From positions 1,612,001-1,676,000 of the forward strand of contig NZ_LT607413.1 in assembly GCF_900091495.1 (NCBI RefSeq): a stretch of 64,000 nt of DNA. The letters run 5' to 3'. This DNA comes from Micromonospora echinospora (lineage in GTDB: Bacteria; Actinomycetota; Actinomycetes; Mycobacteriales; Micromonosporaceae). Shown in pieces: positions 43,114 to 53,061 of this stretch. Below the pieces are notes generated by a model. It did not search any database. It saw only the letters and a program-made list of their open reading frames with translations, and was not told the DNA's origin. A program made the position numbers and the translations under genes. Position 1 is the first letter of the stretch. Each line of letters begins with the position of its first letter.

Positions 43114-44220
43114 ATGGCCGACTTCAAACCGGGCCTGGAGGGCGTCGTAGCCTTCGAGACCGAGATCGCCGAGCCGGACCGCGAGGGTGGGTCGCTGCGC
43201 TACCGCGGGGTCGACATCGAGGACCTCATCGGTCAGGTCTCCTTCGGCAACGTCTGGGCGCTGCTGGTCGACGGGCGGTTCGGTCCCGGTCTGCCGCCGG
43301 CCGAGCCGTTCCCGGTGCCGGTGCACTCCGGCGACATCCGGGTCGACGTGCAGTCCGCCGTGGCGATGCTCGCCCCGTACTGGGGGCTCGACCAGCTTCT
43401 CGACATCTCCGACGAGCAGGCCCGCGAGGACCTGGCCCGGGTCTCGGTCACCGCGCTCTCCTTCGTCGCCCAGTCGGCCCGGGGTCTCGGCCTGCCGGCG
43501 GTGCCGCAGAAGGAGATCGACAAGGCCTCCACCATCGTCGAGCGGTTCATGAAGCGCTGGCGGGGCGAGCCCGACCCGCGGCACGTCAAGGCCGTCGACG
43601 CCTACTTCATCTCGGCCGCTGAGCACGGCATGAACGCCTCGACCTTCACCACCCGGATCGTCGCCTCCACCGGCGCGGACGCCGCCGCCTGCATCTCCTC
43701 CGGCATCGGCGCGCTCTCCGGCCCGCTGCACGGCGGTGCCCCCTCCCGGGTGCTGACCATGCTGGAGGCGGTCGAGCGCAGCGGCGACGCCGAGGGGTAC
43801 GTCAAGGGCGTGCTCGACCGGGGCGAGCGGCTGATGGGCTTCGGCCACCGGGTCTACCGGGCCGAGGACCCGCGTGCCCGGGTGCTCCGCCGCACCGCCC
43901 GCGAGCTGGGCGCACCCCGCTTCGAGGTGGCCGAGGCGCTGGAGAAGGCCGCGCTGGCCGAACTCCAGGCCCGCCGGCCGGACCGGGTCCTCGCCACCAA
44001 CGTCGAGTTCTGGTCGGCCGTGGTGCTCGACTTCGCCGAGGTACCGGCGCACATGTTCACCTCGATGTTCACCTGCGCCCGGATGGGCGGCTGGAGCGCG
44101 CACATCCTCGAGCAGAAGAAGCTCAACCGGCTGGTCCGCCCGTCCGCCCGCTACGTCGGCCACGGCCCTCGTAAGCCGCAGGACGTGGACGGCTGGACCG
44201 CCATCCCGCACGGCGTCTGA
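43114..44220 (+). CDS. Citrate synthase
   Basis: A 368-residue enzyme condensing acetyl-CoA and oxaloacetate. The catalytic residues are His in SGPLHGGAP, His in GFGHRVYR, and Asp in FWSAVVLDFAEVP. The shorter size and N-terminus (PGLEGVVAFETEIAEPDREGGSLRYRGVDI) match the actinobacterial 'citrate synthase 2' (CitA-like) type. Whether it is the main or second synthase cannot be told from the window. ATG 43114 has AAGGAG 6 bases upstream. Confidence 0.95.
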   Translation: MADFKPGLEGVVAFETEIAEPDREGGSLRYRGVDIEDLIGQVSFGNVWALLVDGRFGPGLPPAEPFPVPVHSGDIRVDVQSAVAMLAPYWGLDQLLDISDEQAREDLARVSVTALSFVAQSARGLGLPAVPQKEIDKASTIVERFMKRWRGEPDPRHVKAVDAYFISAAEHGMNASTFTTRIVASTGADAAACISSGIGALSGPLHGGAPSRVLTMLEAVERSGDAEGYVKGVLDRGERLMGFGHRVYRAEDPRARVLRRTARELGAPRFEVAEALEKAALAELQARRPDRVLATNVEFWSAVVLDFAEVPAHMFTSMFTCARMGGWSAHILEQKKLNRLVRPSARYVGHGPRKPQDVDGWTAIPHGV

Positions 44221-44236
44221 GTTTCCGCTCGACCCC

Positions 44237-44274
44237 AGGGCCCCGGCCACACGTCCTCACGTGGCCGGGGCCCT
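44237..44274 (+). terminator. Citrate synthase terminator
   Basis: A 14-bp GC stem with a 10-base loop 16 bp after the citrate synthase stop. Confidence 0.85.
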
Positions 44275-44309
44275 GCCGCCGTCACCCTCCATTCCCCGGC
44301 GACTCCCGG

Positions 44310-45690
<1,381 letters not shown>

Positions 45691-45702
45691 CCGCTATGGT
45701 GG

Positions 45703-45729
45703 GGGGCGTCGCCGACCGGTGGCGTCCCC
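45703..45729 (+). terminator. serC terminator
   Basis: A stem of 11 pairs (GGGG and CGTCGCC with GGTGGCG and CCCC, one bulged T, two G-U pairs) with a 4-base loop, 12 bp after the serC stop. Confidence 0.6.
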
Positions 45730-45872
45730 TACGACTGTGATCCTGACCTGCTCAGCCGTGACATGCGGGCGTGGCATCCCCCACCCGCCGGCGGATGGGC
45801 GTACCGTGTTGACCAGACGCCCGGGTGGCTGACCCTGGCGTGCGGCCAGCGAAGCGGGACGGAGGCAACGTC

Positions 45873-46940
45873 ATGCGCCCAGTACGCTTCGTCGCCCTCT
45901 CCGAGGACGGCCAGGCCCTGGTGCTCGCCGACGAGGTGGGGCGACTGCTCGCCCTGCCCATCGACGAGCGCGTCACCAACGTGCTGCACGCCGAGCCCGG
46001 CGCGCCGCCGCTGGCCGTCGCGACCGAACGGGCCCCCGACCCGATCCCCTCGCTCTCCCCGCGGGACATCCAGGCCCGGATCCGCTCCGGCGAGTCCGCC
46101 GAGGACGTGGCCCGGGTCGCCGGCGTCCCGGTCGACCGGGTCCTGCGGTACGCCGGCCCGGTGCTCCAGGAGCGGGCCATGCTCGCCCAGCACGCCCGGC
46201 GCACCCGCCTCAAGGGCGCCGAGAAGCCCACCCCGCTCGCCGAGGTGGTCAACGGCCGGCTGGCCCAGCACGGGATCGACACCGAGAAGATCTCCTGGGA
46301 CGCGTACCGTCGCGACGACGGCACCTGGCGGATCATCGCCACCTGGCCCTCCGGCAAGGCCACCGCTCAGGCGGTCTGGGATCTCGACAAGACCCGGCAG
46401 AACGTCACGCCGCACGACGACATGGCGCAGTATCTCTGCGCCGAGCGGCCCACCCCGATCCTCGGCCAGGAGCCGCCGGAGCGGGGCCACGCGCTGCCCG
46501 GCCCGTCGCGCGGTGAGCCGAGCCGGGGCGGCCACGGCCTGCCGGCTGCCGTCGAGCGCACCCGGACCGGTCGTGACCCGATCCGCGCCGGCCGGGACGC
46601 CCTGCTCGCCTCGCTGGACCGGCCGCTCGGCTCGACCTCCGGCCGGGGCCTCGAACCACGCACCCCGGCCGCCCTCGGCGACGAGACGCCCCGCCAGCGG
46701 GCGATCAGCGGGGGTGCGGCAGCGCTGCTCGGCGGCGGCCAGGGTTCGGCATTCGACGACGACTCGGACGCGCCGAAGGAGGTGCCGGCCGTGCCGTCGC
46801 TGGCGGTGCTCCGGCCCCGCCGCACCGGCGCGCCCGCTGCCGAGACCCCTGCCGAGGCTGCCGGCAAGCCACGTAAGCGGCTGCCGAGCTGGGACGACGT
46901 CCTCTTCGGGTCCGGTCCGGCGGCCCGCGAGTCCTCCTGA
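45873..46940 (+). CDS. sepH: Septation protein SepH
   Basis: A 355-residue actinobacterial cell-division protein that stimulates FtsZ assembly. The N-terminal DUF3071 domain (MRPVRFVALSEDGQALVLADEVGRLLALPIDERVTN) and its helix-turn-helix-like segment (LSPRDIQARIRSGESAEDVARVAGVPVDRVLRYAGPVL) are intact. The C-terminal half is disordered and ends in the conserved KRLPSWDDVLFG motif. ATG 45873 has GGAGGC upstream. Its presence supports an actinomycete origin. Confidence 0.95.
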   Translation: MRPVRFVALSEDGQALVLADEVGRLLALPIDERVTNVLHAEPGAPPLAVATERAPDPIPSLSPRDIQARIRSGESAEDVARVAGVPVDRVLRYAGPVLQERAMLAQHARRTRLKGAEKPTPLAEVVNGRLAQHGIDTEKISWDAYRRDDGTWRIIATWPSGKATAQAVWDLDKTRQNVTPHDDMAQYLCAERPTPILGQEPPERGHALPGPSRGEPSRGGHGLPAAVERTRTGRDPIRAGRDALLASLDRPLGSTSGRGLEPRTPAALGDETPRQRAISGGAAALLGGGQGSAFDDDSDAPKEVPAVPSLAVLRPRRTGAPAAETPAEAAGKPRKRLPSWDDVLFGSGPAARESS

Positions 46941-47043
46941 TCCGACCCGCGCCGGGCTCCCCCGACGTTCGCACCGGTCCACCGCATGGTCCGACCGCAC
47001 CGGCCAGCCGGTGCGGTCGGCAGTGCCGTGGCAGGGTGAGCCC

Positions 47044-48030
47044 ATGGAGTACACGAACCTCGGCCGCACCGGCCTCTCGGTCAGCCGGCTCTGCCTCGGC
47101 ACCATGAACTTCGGACCGCAGACCAGCGAACCCGACAGCTTCGCGATCATGGACCGCGCCCTGGAGCACGGCCTGAACTTCTTCGACACCGCCAACGTCT
47201 ACGGCTGGCAGACCGGCGAGGGTGTCACCGAGCAGATCATCGGGCGCTGGTTCGCCCAGGGCGGCGGTCGCCGGGAGAAGGTCGTGCTGGCCACCAAGGT
47301 CTACGGCAAGATGGGCGACTGGCCGAACGACCAGGGCCTCTCCGCCCGGCACATCGTCCGGGCCTGTGAGGACTCGCTGCGCCGGCTCCGCACCGACACC
47401 ATCGACCTGTACCAGATGCACCACATCTCCCGGAGCACGCCGTGGGAGGAGATCTGGCAGGCCATGGAGACCCTGGTCGCCCAGGGCAAGGTGCTCTACG
47501 TCGGCTCGTCGAACTTCGCGGGCTGGCACCTGGCCGTCGCGCAGGCCGCCGCCGGACGGCGCAACTTCCTCGGGCTCGTCTCCGAGCAGTGCATCTACAA
47601 CCTGATGACCCGGCACGCCGAGCTGGAGGTCATCCCGGCCGCCCAGCAGCTCGGCCTCGGCATCATCCCGTGGTCGCCGCTGCACGGCGGGCTGCTCGCC
47701 GGGGTGCTGGCCAAGATGGCCGCCGGTGGGGCGGCGCGCGGCACGACCGGCCGTTCCGGCGACGCGTTGGCCGCCCACCGCGAGACCATCGAGGCGTACG
47801 AGCAGCTCTGCGCGGACCTCGGCCACGACCCGGCCGACGTGGCGCTGGGCTGGCTGCTCTCCCGCCCGGGGGTGACCGCGCCGATCATCGGTCCGCGTAC
47901 CGTCGAGCAGCTCGACCGGACCCTCGGTGCCCTGGCGGTCCGCCTCGACGAGGCGACCGGGGAACGGCTCGACGAGCTCTTCCCGCCGATCGGCAGCGGC
48001 GGTCCCGCCCCGGAGGCGTGGGCCTGGTAG
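47044..48030 (+). CDS. Aldo/keto reductase
   Basis: A 328-residue NADPH-dependent enzyme of the AKR superfamily. The catalytic tetrad is present: Asp and Tyr in FFDTANVYG, Lys in LATKVYG and His in LYQMHH. SNFAGWHL and GVTAPIIGPRTVEQLDRTLGAL are the cofactor end. It resembles the voltage-gated K+ channel beta-subunit-like AKR branch. ATG 47044 has AGGGTGAG upstream. Confidence 0.93.
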   Translation: MEYTNLGRTGLSVSRLCLGTMNFGPQTSEPDSFAIMDRALEHGLNFFDTANVYGWQTGEGVTEQIIGRWFAQGGGRREKVVLATKVYGKMGDWPNDQGLSARHIVRACEDSLRRLRTDTIDLYQMHHISRSTPWEEIWQAMETLVAQGKVLYVGSSNFAGWHLAVAQAAAGRRNFLGLVSEQCIYNLMTRHAELEVIPAAQQLGLGIIPWSPLHGGLLAGVLAKMAAGGAARGTTGRSGDALAAHRETIEAYEQLCADLGHDPADVALGWLLSRPGVTAPIIGPRTVEQLDRTLGALAVRLDEATGERLDELFPPIGSGGPAPEAWAW

Positions 48031-48047
48031 CCACCGCCCCGGCCGGG

Positions 48048-48632
48048 TCACAGCGGCCAGGCGGCGAGGTGCTCGTACCGGCGGACCGGGCCGAGGTGGC
48101 CGCCGACCGGGCCGAGGTGGCTGCGGACCAGGACCACCTCGGTCGCCGGCCAGCTCGGCCCGAGGTACCTGCCCAGCGTGATCCGGTCCTCCTCGACGTC
48201 GATCCGGTCGCCGGGGCGGGCGATGGTGAGGTGGGGCCGGAACGGCCGGTCGTCGTACGGCAGCCCGGCGGCATCCAGCTCGTCCCGGATCCGCCCGGCG
48301 AGCGTCCCCAGCCGCTCCACCTCGCCGAGCACGTCCACCCAGAGCACGGTGCGCCGGCCGGACCCGAACCGGCCGCCGCCGCCGAACCGGAGCCGGGGCG
48401 GTTCCGGTCCCCGGCACGCGCCGACCGCCCGGCCCAGCGCGTCCCGGACGGCGGGCAGCCGGTCCTCGGCGACCTCGCCGAGGAAGGCGACGGTCACGTG
48501 CGCGTCCGCCGGGTCGGCCAGTCGTACGTTGGTGCCGGCTGCGGCGGCCAGTCCGACCCGCAGCCGGGCGACCTGCGCGGCGAGATCCGCCATCGCCTGG
48601 GCGGGCGGGTGGAGCGCGACGAAGAGCCTCAT
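48048..48632 (-). CDS. thpR: RNA 2',3'-cyclic phosphodiesterase
   Basis: A 194-residue LigT/2H phosphoesterase. The two HxTx catalytic motifs are His45-Val-Thr-Val and His134-Leu-Thr-Ile, with the N-terminal MRLFVALHPP signature. It opens 2',3'-cyclic phosphates on RNA, or ligates in reverse. ATG 48632 lies 16 bp behind the upstream membrane-protein gene, so they are probably cotranscribed. Confidence 0.92.
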   Translation of the reverse strand: MRLFVALHPPAQAMADLAAQVARLRVGLAAAAGTNVRLADPADAHVTVAFLGEVAEDRLPAVRDALGRAVGACRGPEPPRLRFGGGGRFGSGRRTVLWVDVLGEVERLGTLAGRIRDELDAAGLPYDDRPFRPHLTIARPGDRIDVEEDRITLGRYLGPSWPATEVVLVRSHLGPVGGHLGPVRRYEHLAAWPL

Positions 48633-48648
48633 CGACGCCGGTGTCGGG

Positions 48649-49158
48649 TCACCGGTGTCGTTGGCGGTGGTCGGCGGTGGTCGCCGGCAGCGGCAGCCCG
48701 GCGGCGTGCAGCGCCCCCTCGACGCGGACCCGCTCGATCTCGCGGTCGACCCCCTCCAGCTCGGCCAGGTGCTCGGGAACGCCGAGACACCGGCAGGCCA
48801 GTCGGAGCCGGTCGTCGTACGCCTTGATCAGCAGCAGCGGCCAGACGATCGGGCGTCCCCCGCGTCCCAGCCGGTACGCGCGGAGCCGCCACAGGTCGGC
48901 GGCGATCTGCTCCAGCGGCCGACGGTCCGGTCGGTCGAACTCGGTGAGGTCGATGTCGCGGGTAAGGGCGTCGGCCCCGACGGCCCGGTCGAGGCGGGCG
49001 ATCATCCGCCGGTCGCGCCGAGCTGCCCGTCGACGCGACCAGGCGCCGGCGATCCGGTCGAGGCGGTCGTCGCCGCAGCAGACCAGGGCAACTGCGGCCG
49101 GTACGCACACCACGAGGAGGATCGCCAGCACCAGCAGCATCGCCCGGCCGGCCTCCAC
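48649..49158 (-). CDS. Single-pass membrane protein, unknown
   Basis: A 169-residue protein with one membrane segment near the N-terminus (about residues 7-27, MLLVLAILLVVCVPAAVALVC). A basic region and a charged helical domain with DRRPLEQIAADLWRLRAYRLGRG follow. No family is recognised. GTG 49158 or ATG 49140 could be the start; neither has an ideal binding site. It is next to thpR and may be cotranscribed. Confidence 0.7.
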   Translation of the reverse strand: MEAGRAMLLVLAILLVVCVPAAVALVCCGDDRLDRIAGAWSRRRAARRDRRMIARLDRAVGADALTRDIDLTEFDRPDRRPLEQIAADLWRLRAYRLGRGGRPIVWPLLLIKAYDDRLRLACRCLGVPEHLAELEGVDREIERVRVEGALHAAGLPLPATTADHRQRHR

Positions 49159-49223
49159 GCATCGACGCTAATCCGCCGCGACCCCCCGTGCCAGCGGAAT
49201 GCCGGTATCCGGGCGGGGACGTT

Positions 49224-50597
49224 TCAGCGGACACCGGCCTCCGCGGGTACGCGCGTCCCACAGGTGCCGCGACCGGGCAGGTCGACGGTCGGCGGCGGAA
49301 CGACGTAGAGGCGGGGCAGCGGATTGACCCGCAGTCGGATCCGGGCACCCGAGCGGCGCAGTTGCCAGGTCAGGGCGATCAGGGCGACGGTGAGCGAGAT
49401 CAGCCCGCCCGCCCAGATGCTCACGCCCGCGCCGTACGTCTCGGCGACCCAGCCGATGAGGGGCGCGCCGACCGGGTTGGTGCCGAGGAAGACCAGCACC
49501 CACAGCGCCATCACCCGGCCCCGGAAGGCGGCGTCGGTGCCGAGCTGCACCCGCTGGTTGGCGGCCTGGGCGAAGTAGAGCACGAAGAACCCGGTCGGCA
49601 GGAGCAATGCGACGACCAGCCAGTACGCGGGTGCGAGCCCGACCAGGACGCCGAACACCGAGCAGGCGACCGCCGCGCCGAGCACCGTCCAGACCGACGG
49701 TCGGCTGCGCCGTCCGCTACCGGCCAGGGCACCGGCGAGCGAGCCCACCGCGAGCGTGGTGGTGAAGAGGCCGAACGAGGCCGCGCCGGTGTCGAAGACG
49801 GTCTTGGCGAGGGCGGCGAGGGTGATCTGGAAGTTGAACAGGCTCATCCCGATGATCGACATCAGCGCCATGGGCAGCAGCAGGTCGGGGCGCTTGGCGA
49901 CGTAGCGCAGTCCGTCGACCACCTTGGCCGAGTCGCGCTCCTTCACCGGACGGAGGTCCTCCCGGTACAGCTCGGCGGGGTTCATCCGGACCACGTTGGC
50001 CAGCGGGGCGAGCGAGCTGAGCGCGCTGACCAGGAAGACCGGGCCGACGTCAACGAGGGCGATGGCGATGCCGGCGAGCGCGGGGCCGATGATCCGGGCG
50101 CTGTTGAAGGTGGCCGCCGAGAGGGCGAGCGCGTTCGGCAGCAGCGGCGTGCCGACCAGCTCGGAGACGAACGCCTGCCGGACCGGGACCTCCACCGCGT
50201 TGGCGACGCCGAGCAGCACGGCGAAGAGGTAGACGTGCCAGAGCTGCACCAGGCCGGTGAGAACCAGCAGGCTCATCCCGAGCGCGAGCACGCTCCAGAA
50301 CGCGTTGGCGACGAAGAGGAGCAGGCGCTTGTCGTACCGGTCGGCGAGGCGGCCGGAGAGGAGGGTGAGGAGCAGGACCGGGGCGAACTGGAGCGCGGTG
50401 ACGATGCCGAGCGCGGTGGCAGAGTCGCCGGAGAGGTCGAGGACGAGCCAGTCCTGGGCGATGAACATCATCCAGACGCCGATCAACTTGATCAGCTGCC
50501 CGGACGCGAAGAGCCGGTAGTTTCGGATCTGCAGGGACTGGAACATCGTGCTCAGCTTCGTCCGCACGCTCGGTGCGCCTCCTCGGGTACGCGTCAT
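49224..50597 (-). CDS. MFS transporter (EntS/DUF894-like)
   Basis: A 457-residue major-facilitator protein with about twelve membrane segments; LRNYRLFASGQLI-type N-terminus (SLQIRNYRLFASGQLIKLIGVWMMFIAQDWLVLDLSG) and the SGRLADRYDKRLLLF loop match the EntS/DUF894 exporters. The regulator behind it is a MarR protein read in the same direction, 30 bp upstream, so its expression and substrate are probably linked to that repressor. ATG 50597 lacks a binding site; GTG 50567 has GGAGG about 10 bases away. Confidence 0.88.
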   Translation of the reverse strand: MTRTRGGAPSVRTKLSTMFQSLQIRNYRLFASGQLIKLIGVWMMFIAQDWLVLDLSGDSATALGIVTALQFAPVLLLTLLSGRLADRYDKRLLLFVANAFWSVLALGMSLLVLTGLVQLWHVYLFAVLLGVANAVEVPVRQAFVSELVGTPLLPNALALSAATFNSARIIGPALAGIAIALVDVGPVFLVSALSSLAPLANVVRMNPAELYREDLRPVKERDSAKVVDGLRYVAKRPDLLLPMALMSIIGMSLFNFQITLAALAKTVFDTGAASFGLFTTTLAVGSLAGALAGSGRRSRPSVWTVLGAAVACSVFGVLVGLAPAYWLVVALLLPTGFFVLYFAQAANQRVQLGTDAAFRGRVMALWVLVFLGTNPVGAPLIGWVAETYGAGVSIWAGGLISLTVALIALTWQLRRSGARIRLRVNPLPRLYVVPPPTVDLPGRGTCGTRVPAEAGVR

Positions 50598-50627
50598 CCA
50601 GGGCGGACGGTGCGGACCCGGTGGCGT

Positions 50628-51077
50628 TCAGCCGCGGGCGAGTCGCTGCAGGATCTCGGCGGCGTGCCGCAGAGTGTCGCGTTCCTCTTCGGTGAGGTCG
50701 GCCAGCCGGCTGGCCAGCCACTCGTCGCGGGCCCGCTCGAACTGGTCGAGCACGGCCTGCCCCCCTTCGGTGGCCGCCAGGATGACCTGCCGGCCGTCGG
50801 TCGGGTGGGGGGTGCGGCGCACGAGGCCCCGCTCCTCCAACTTCGCGACGATCCTGGTCATCGTCGGCGGTTGCACCCGTTCGACGTCGGCCAGTTCCCG
50901 AGGGGTCAGCGCGCCCGCCAGCCGGAGGCTGGTCAGGGCGGAGAGCTGAGTCACCGTGAGGTCACCCACCGGGCGGGCCTGGCGGACCCGCCGGTTGAGC
51001 CGGGTGAGCGCATCACGCAGTTGTTGCGCCAGTTGCGTCGGTGCCACGCGCCTCGTCGTCACCGTCCGCTCCGTCAC
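50628..51077 (-). CDS. MarR-family repressor
   Basis: A 149-residue winged-helix regulator. LTVTQLSALTSLRLAGALTPRELADVERVQPPTMTRIVAKLEERGLVRRTPHPTDGRQVILAATEGG is the complete MarR domain with the DGR wing. It precedes the MFS exporter. The GTG at 51077 is only 7 bases past a TAGGCT -10, so the message is probably leaderless. A palindrome overlaps that promoter. Confidence 0.93.
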   Translation of the reverse strand: MTERTVTTRRVAPTQLAQQLRDALTRLNRRVRQARPVGDLTVTQLSALTSLRLAGALTPRELADVERVQPPTMTRIVAKLEERGLVRRTPHPTDGRQVILAATEGGQAVLDQFERARDEWLASRLADLTEEERDTLRHAAEILQRLARG

Positions 51078-51082
51078 GTTGG

Positions 51083-51095
51083 TTAGCCTAGCTAA
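51083..51095. promoter_or_regulatory. MarR-type operator over its own promoter
   Basis: TTAGC-CTA-GCTAA is a perfect 5-3-5 palindrome covering the proposed -10 of the MarR gene. A second half-site GCTAAC follows at 51104-51109. It is the natural site for autorepression. Confidence 0.65.
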
Positions 51096-51147
51096 TGAGC
51101 CGAGCTAACGACATCTGATATGAGTAGGCTCACCAGGCATTTCGTCC

Positions 51148-51189
51148 CATCCCGGCCCGAAACACCCGGAGGTGTCCCGGGCCGGGATG
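51148..51189. terminator. Compound terminator after the permease gene
   Basis: A 12-bp stem (CATCCCGGCCCG with CGGGCCGGGATG) encloses an ACACC/GGTGT stem with a CGGA loop. It begins 3 bp after the permease stop on the minus strand. Confidence 0.8.
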
Positions 51190-51192
51190 GTG

Positions 51193-52671
51193 TCACAGGA
51201 GGGCGGCTTCGACCGGCCCGCGAAGGAAGTACACCACGAAGAGGGCGGCCACCCCGTACAACAGCGGGTGGACCTCGCGGGCCTTCCCCTTCGCCAGCTT
51301 CACCACCACGTACGTGATCAGACCCGCGCCGATCCCGTTGGAGATCGAGTAGGTGAAGGGCATCAGCACGATGGTGAGGAACGCCGGGATGGCGATCTCG
51401 TAGTCGGTCCAGTCGATGGTCCGCACCGCGGTCATCATCAGGAAGCCGACCACCACCAGCGCCGTCGACGCCGCCTCGAACGGCACGATCACCACCAGCG
51501 GCGCGAGGAACATCGCCAGCAGGAACAGCCCGCCGGTGACCAGGTTCGCCGCGCCGGTCCGGGCACCCTCCGCGACACCCGCGGCGCTCTCGATGTACGA
51601 GGTGTTGCTCGACGTGCTCGCCGCGCCACCGGCCGCCGCCGCGATCGAGTCGACCAGCAGGATCTCCTTGGCCCGGGGCGGGGTGCCACGCTCGTCGAGC
51701 ATGTCGCCCTCCTGGCCGACCGCGACCATCGTCCCCATCGTGTCGAAGAAGTCCGTGATCAGCAGGGTGAAGACGAACATCAGCACGACCAACCAGCCGG
51801 CCTGGCTCCACGAATCCAGCACGTTGAAGTTGCCGAGCAGGGAGAGGTCCGGCACGTCCACCACGGTCTTCGGCAGCTCCGGCACGTTGAGCGCCCAGCC
51901 CTTCGGGTTGGGTTCCCCGTTCACCACCGACGGGCCGACGTTCGCCACCGCCTCCACGATGATCGCCAGCACCGTCGAGGCGAGGATGCCGATCAGGATC
52001 GCGCCCCGGACCTTGCGTACCACCAGCACCAGGGTGAGCAGCAGGCCGAGCACGAAGACCAGCATCGGCCAGCTCACCAGCTTGCCGCCGATGCCCAGCC
52101 CGACCGGCACGGTGGTGTTCGCCGCGTCCGGCACCCGACGGACGAACCCGGCGTCGACCAGGCCGATGATGGTCAGGAAGAGGCCGATGCCGACCCCGAT
52201 CGCGGTCTTCATCTGGGTCGGCACGGAGCGGAACACCGCGGTCCGCAGCCCGGTGAGCACCAGCACGGCGATGATCACACCCTCGATCACCACCAGGCCC
52301 ATCGCGTCCGCCCAGGTCATCTGGGGCGCGATCTCGTACGCGACCAGCGCGTTCACGCCGAGCCCGGCGGCGAGCGCCAACGGGAACCGGCCCACCACAC
52401 CCATCAGGAGGGTCATCACCCCGGCGACCAGCGCGGTCGCCGCCGCCAGGGCGGGGATCGCCAGCCGCTCACCCTCGCCGTCGACCGCGCCACCGATGAT
52501 CAGCGGGTTCAGCACCACGATGTAGGCCATGGTGAAGAAGGTGGCGAGACCGCCGCGCACCTCGCGGCCCACCGTCGAGCCTCGGGCGGAGATCTCGAAG
52601 AACCGGTCGAAGCCGCTGCGGGGGTGGGCGGAGCCGAGCGGTGTTCCGGTCTCGGACGGGGCTTTGTCCAT
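51193..52671 (-). CDS. Purine permease (AzgA-like)
   Basis: A 492-residue NCS2-type permease of the adenine/guanine/hypoxanthine group, with about thirteen membrane segments. The family motifs are GGLATFFTMAYIVVLNP, the substrate loop LGVNALVAYEIAPQ, TDFFDTMGTMVAVG and TSSNTSYIESAAGVAEGARTGAANLV. ATG 52671 is chosen because AGGAC precedes it and the extended frame (to 52710) is not conserved. The terminator follows immediately. Confidence 0.92.
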   Translation of the reverse strand: MDKAPSETGTPLGSAHPRSGFDRFFEISARGSTVGREVRGGLATFFTMAYIVVLNPLIIGGAVDGEGERLAIPALAAATALVAGVMTLLMGVVGRFPLALAAGLGVNALVAYEIAPQMTWADAMGLVVIEGVIIAVLVLTGLRTAVFRSVPTQMKTAIGVGIGLFLTIIGLVDAGFVRRVPDAANTTVPVGLGIGGKLVSWPMLVFVLGLLLTLVLVVRKVRGAILIGILASTVLAIIVEAVANVGPSVVNGEPNPKGWALNVPELPKTVVDVPDLSLLGNFNVLDSWSQAGWLVVLMFVFTLLITDFFDTMGTMVAVGQEGDMLDERGTPPRAKEILLVDSIAAAAGGAASTSSNTSYIESAAGVAEGARTGAANLVTGGLFLLAMFLAPLVVIVPFEAASTALVVVGFLMMTAVRTIDWTDYEIAIPAFLTIVLMPFTYSISNGIGAGLITYVVVKLAKGKAREVHPLLYGVAALFVVYFLRGPVEAALL

Positions 52672-52761
52672 CGGGTCCTCGCAACTGATCTTCCGTATGT
52701 CGGGCCGCATCGTCGCAGATCAGGGGCTACCAGGAAAAGTTGATCGAGGTACGCTTCCCAC

Positions 52762-53010
52762 GTGCCCAGACAACAGCCACCGCGGCCGGAGCCGCTCGAC
52801 CCGCCGATGGTGCCTTTCGCCCTCGCCGGGTTGGCGATCTGGGCCGTCGTCGGGCTGACACTCCTGGTCTTCTTCCGCGACTGGCTCATTACGAACGGTC
52901 ACGAGAACTGGCTCTGGACCTGCCTGGCCGGCTTCCTGTGGGGCTTTCCCGGTCTGGCCGTGATGATGCGGCACGACGCGAACCGGCGACGCCGCCGCGC
53001 GCGCCGCTGA
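52762..53010 (+). CDS. DUF2530 membrane protein
   Basis: An 82-residue protein with two membrane segments, the DUF2530 signature PEPLDPPMVPFALAGLAIWAVVG and RDWLITNGHENWLWTCLAGFLWGFPGLAVMMRHD, then an Arg-rich tail. Function unknown; almost exclusive to actinomycetes. GTG 52762 lies 6 bases after a TACGCT box, so it may be leaderless. Confidence 0.9.
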   Translation: MPRQQPPRPEPLDPPMVPFALAGLAIWAVVGLTLLVFFRDWLITNGHENWLWTCLAGFLWGFPGLAVMMRHDANRRRRRARR

Positions 53011-53061
53011 CCTACCCGGGCCGCCGGAGAGCCGTCACCCGCTGACGCCGGCCACTCGGGT

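Noticed and set aside
42205..44250. 681-residue frame extending pdxH into citrate synthase
   Set aside because: The extension lies antisense to citrate synthase; pdxH begins at the GTG at 42864, which has a strong binding site.
45763..48030. 755-residue frame containing the aldo/keto reductase
   Set aside because: The first 427 residues are in the wrong frame of sepH and are Arg/Pro-rich. The reductase begins at 47044.
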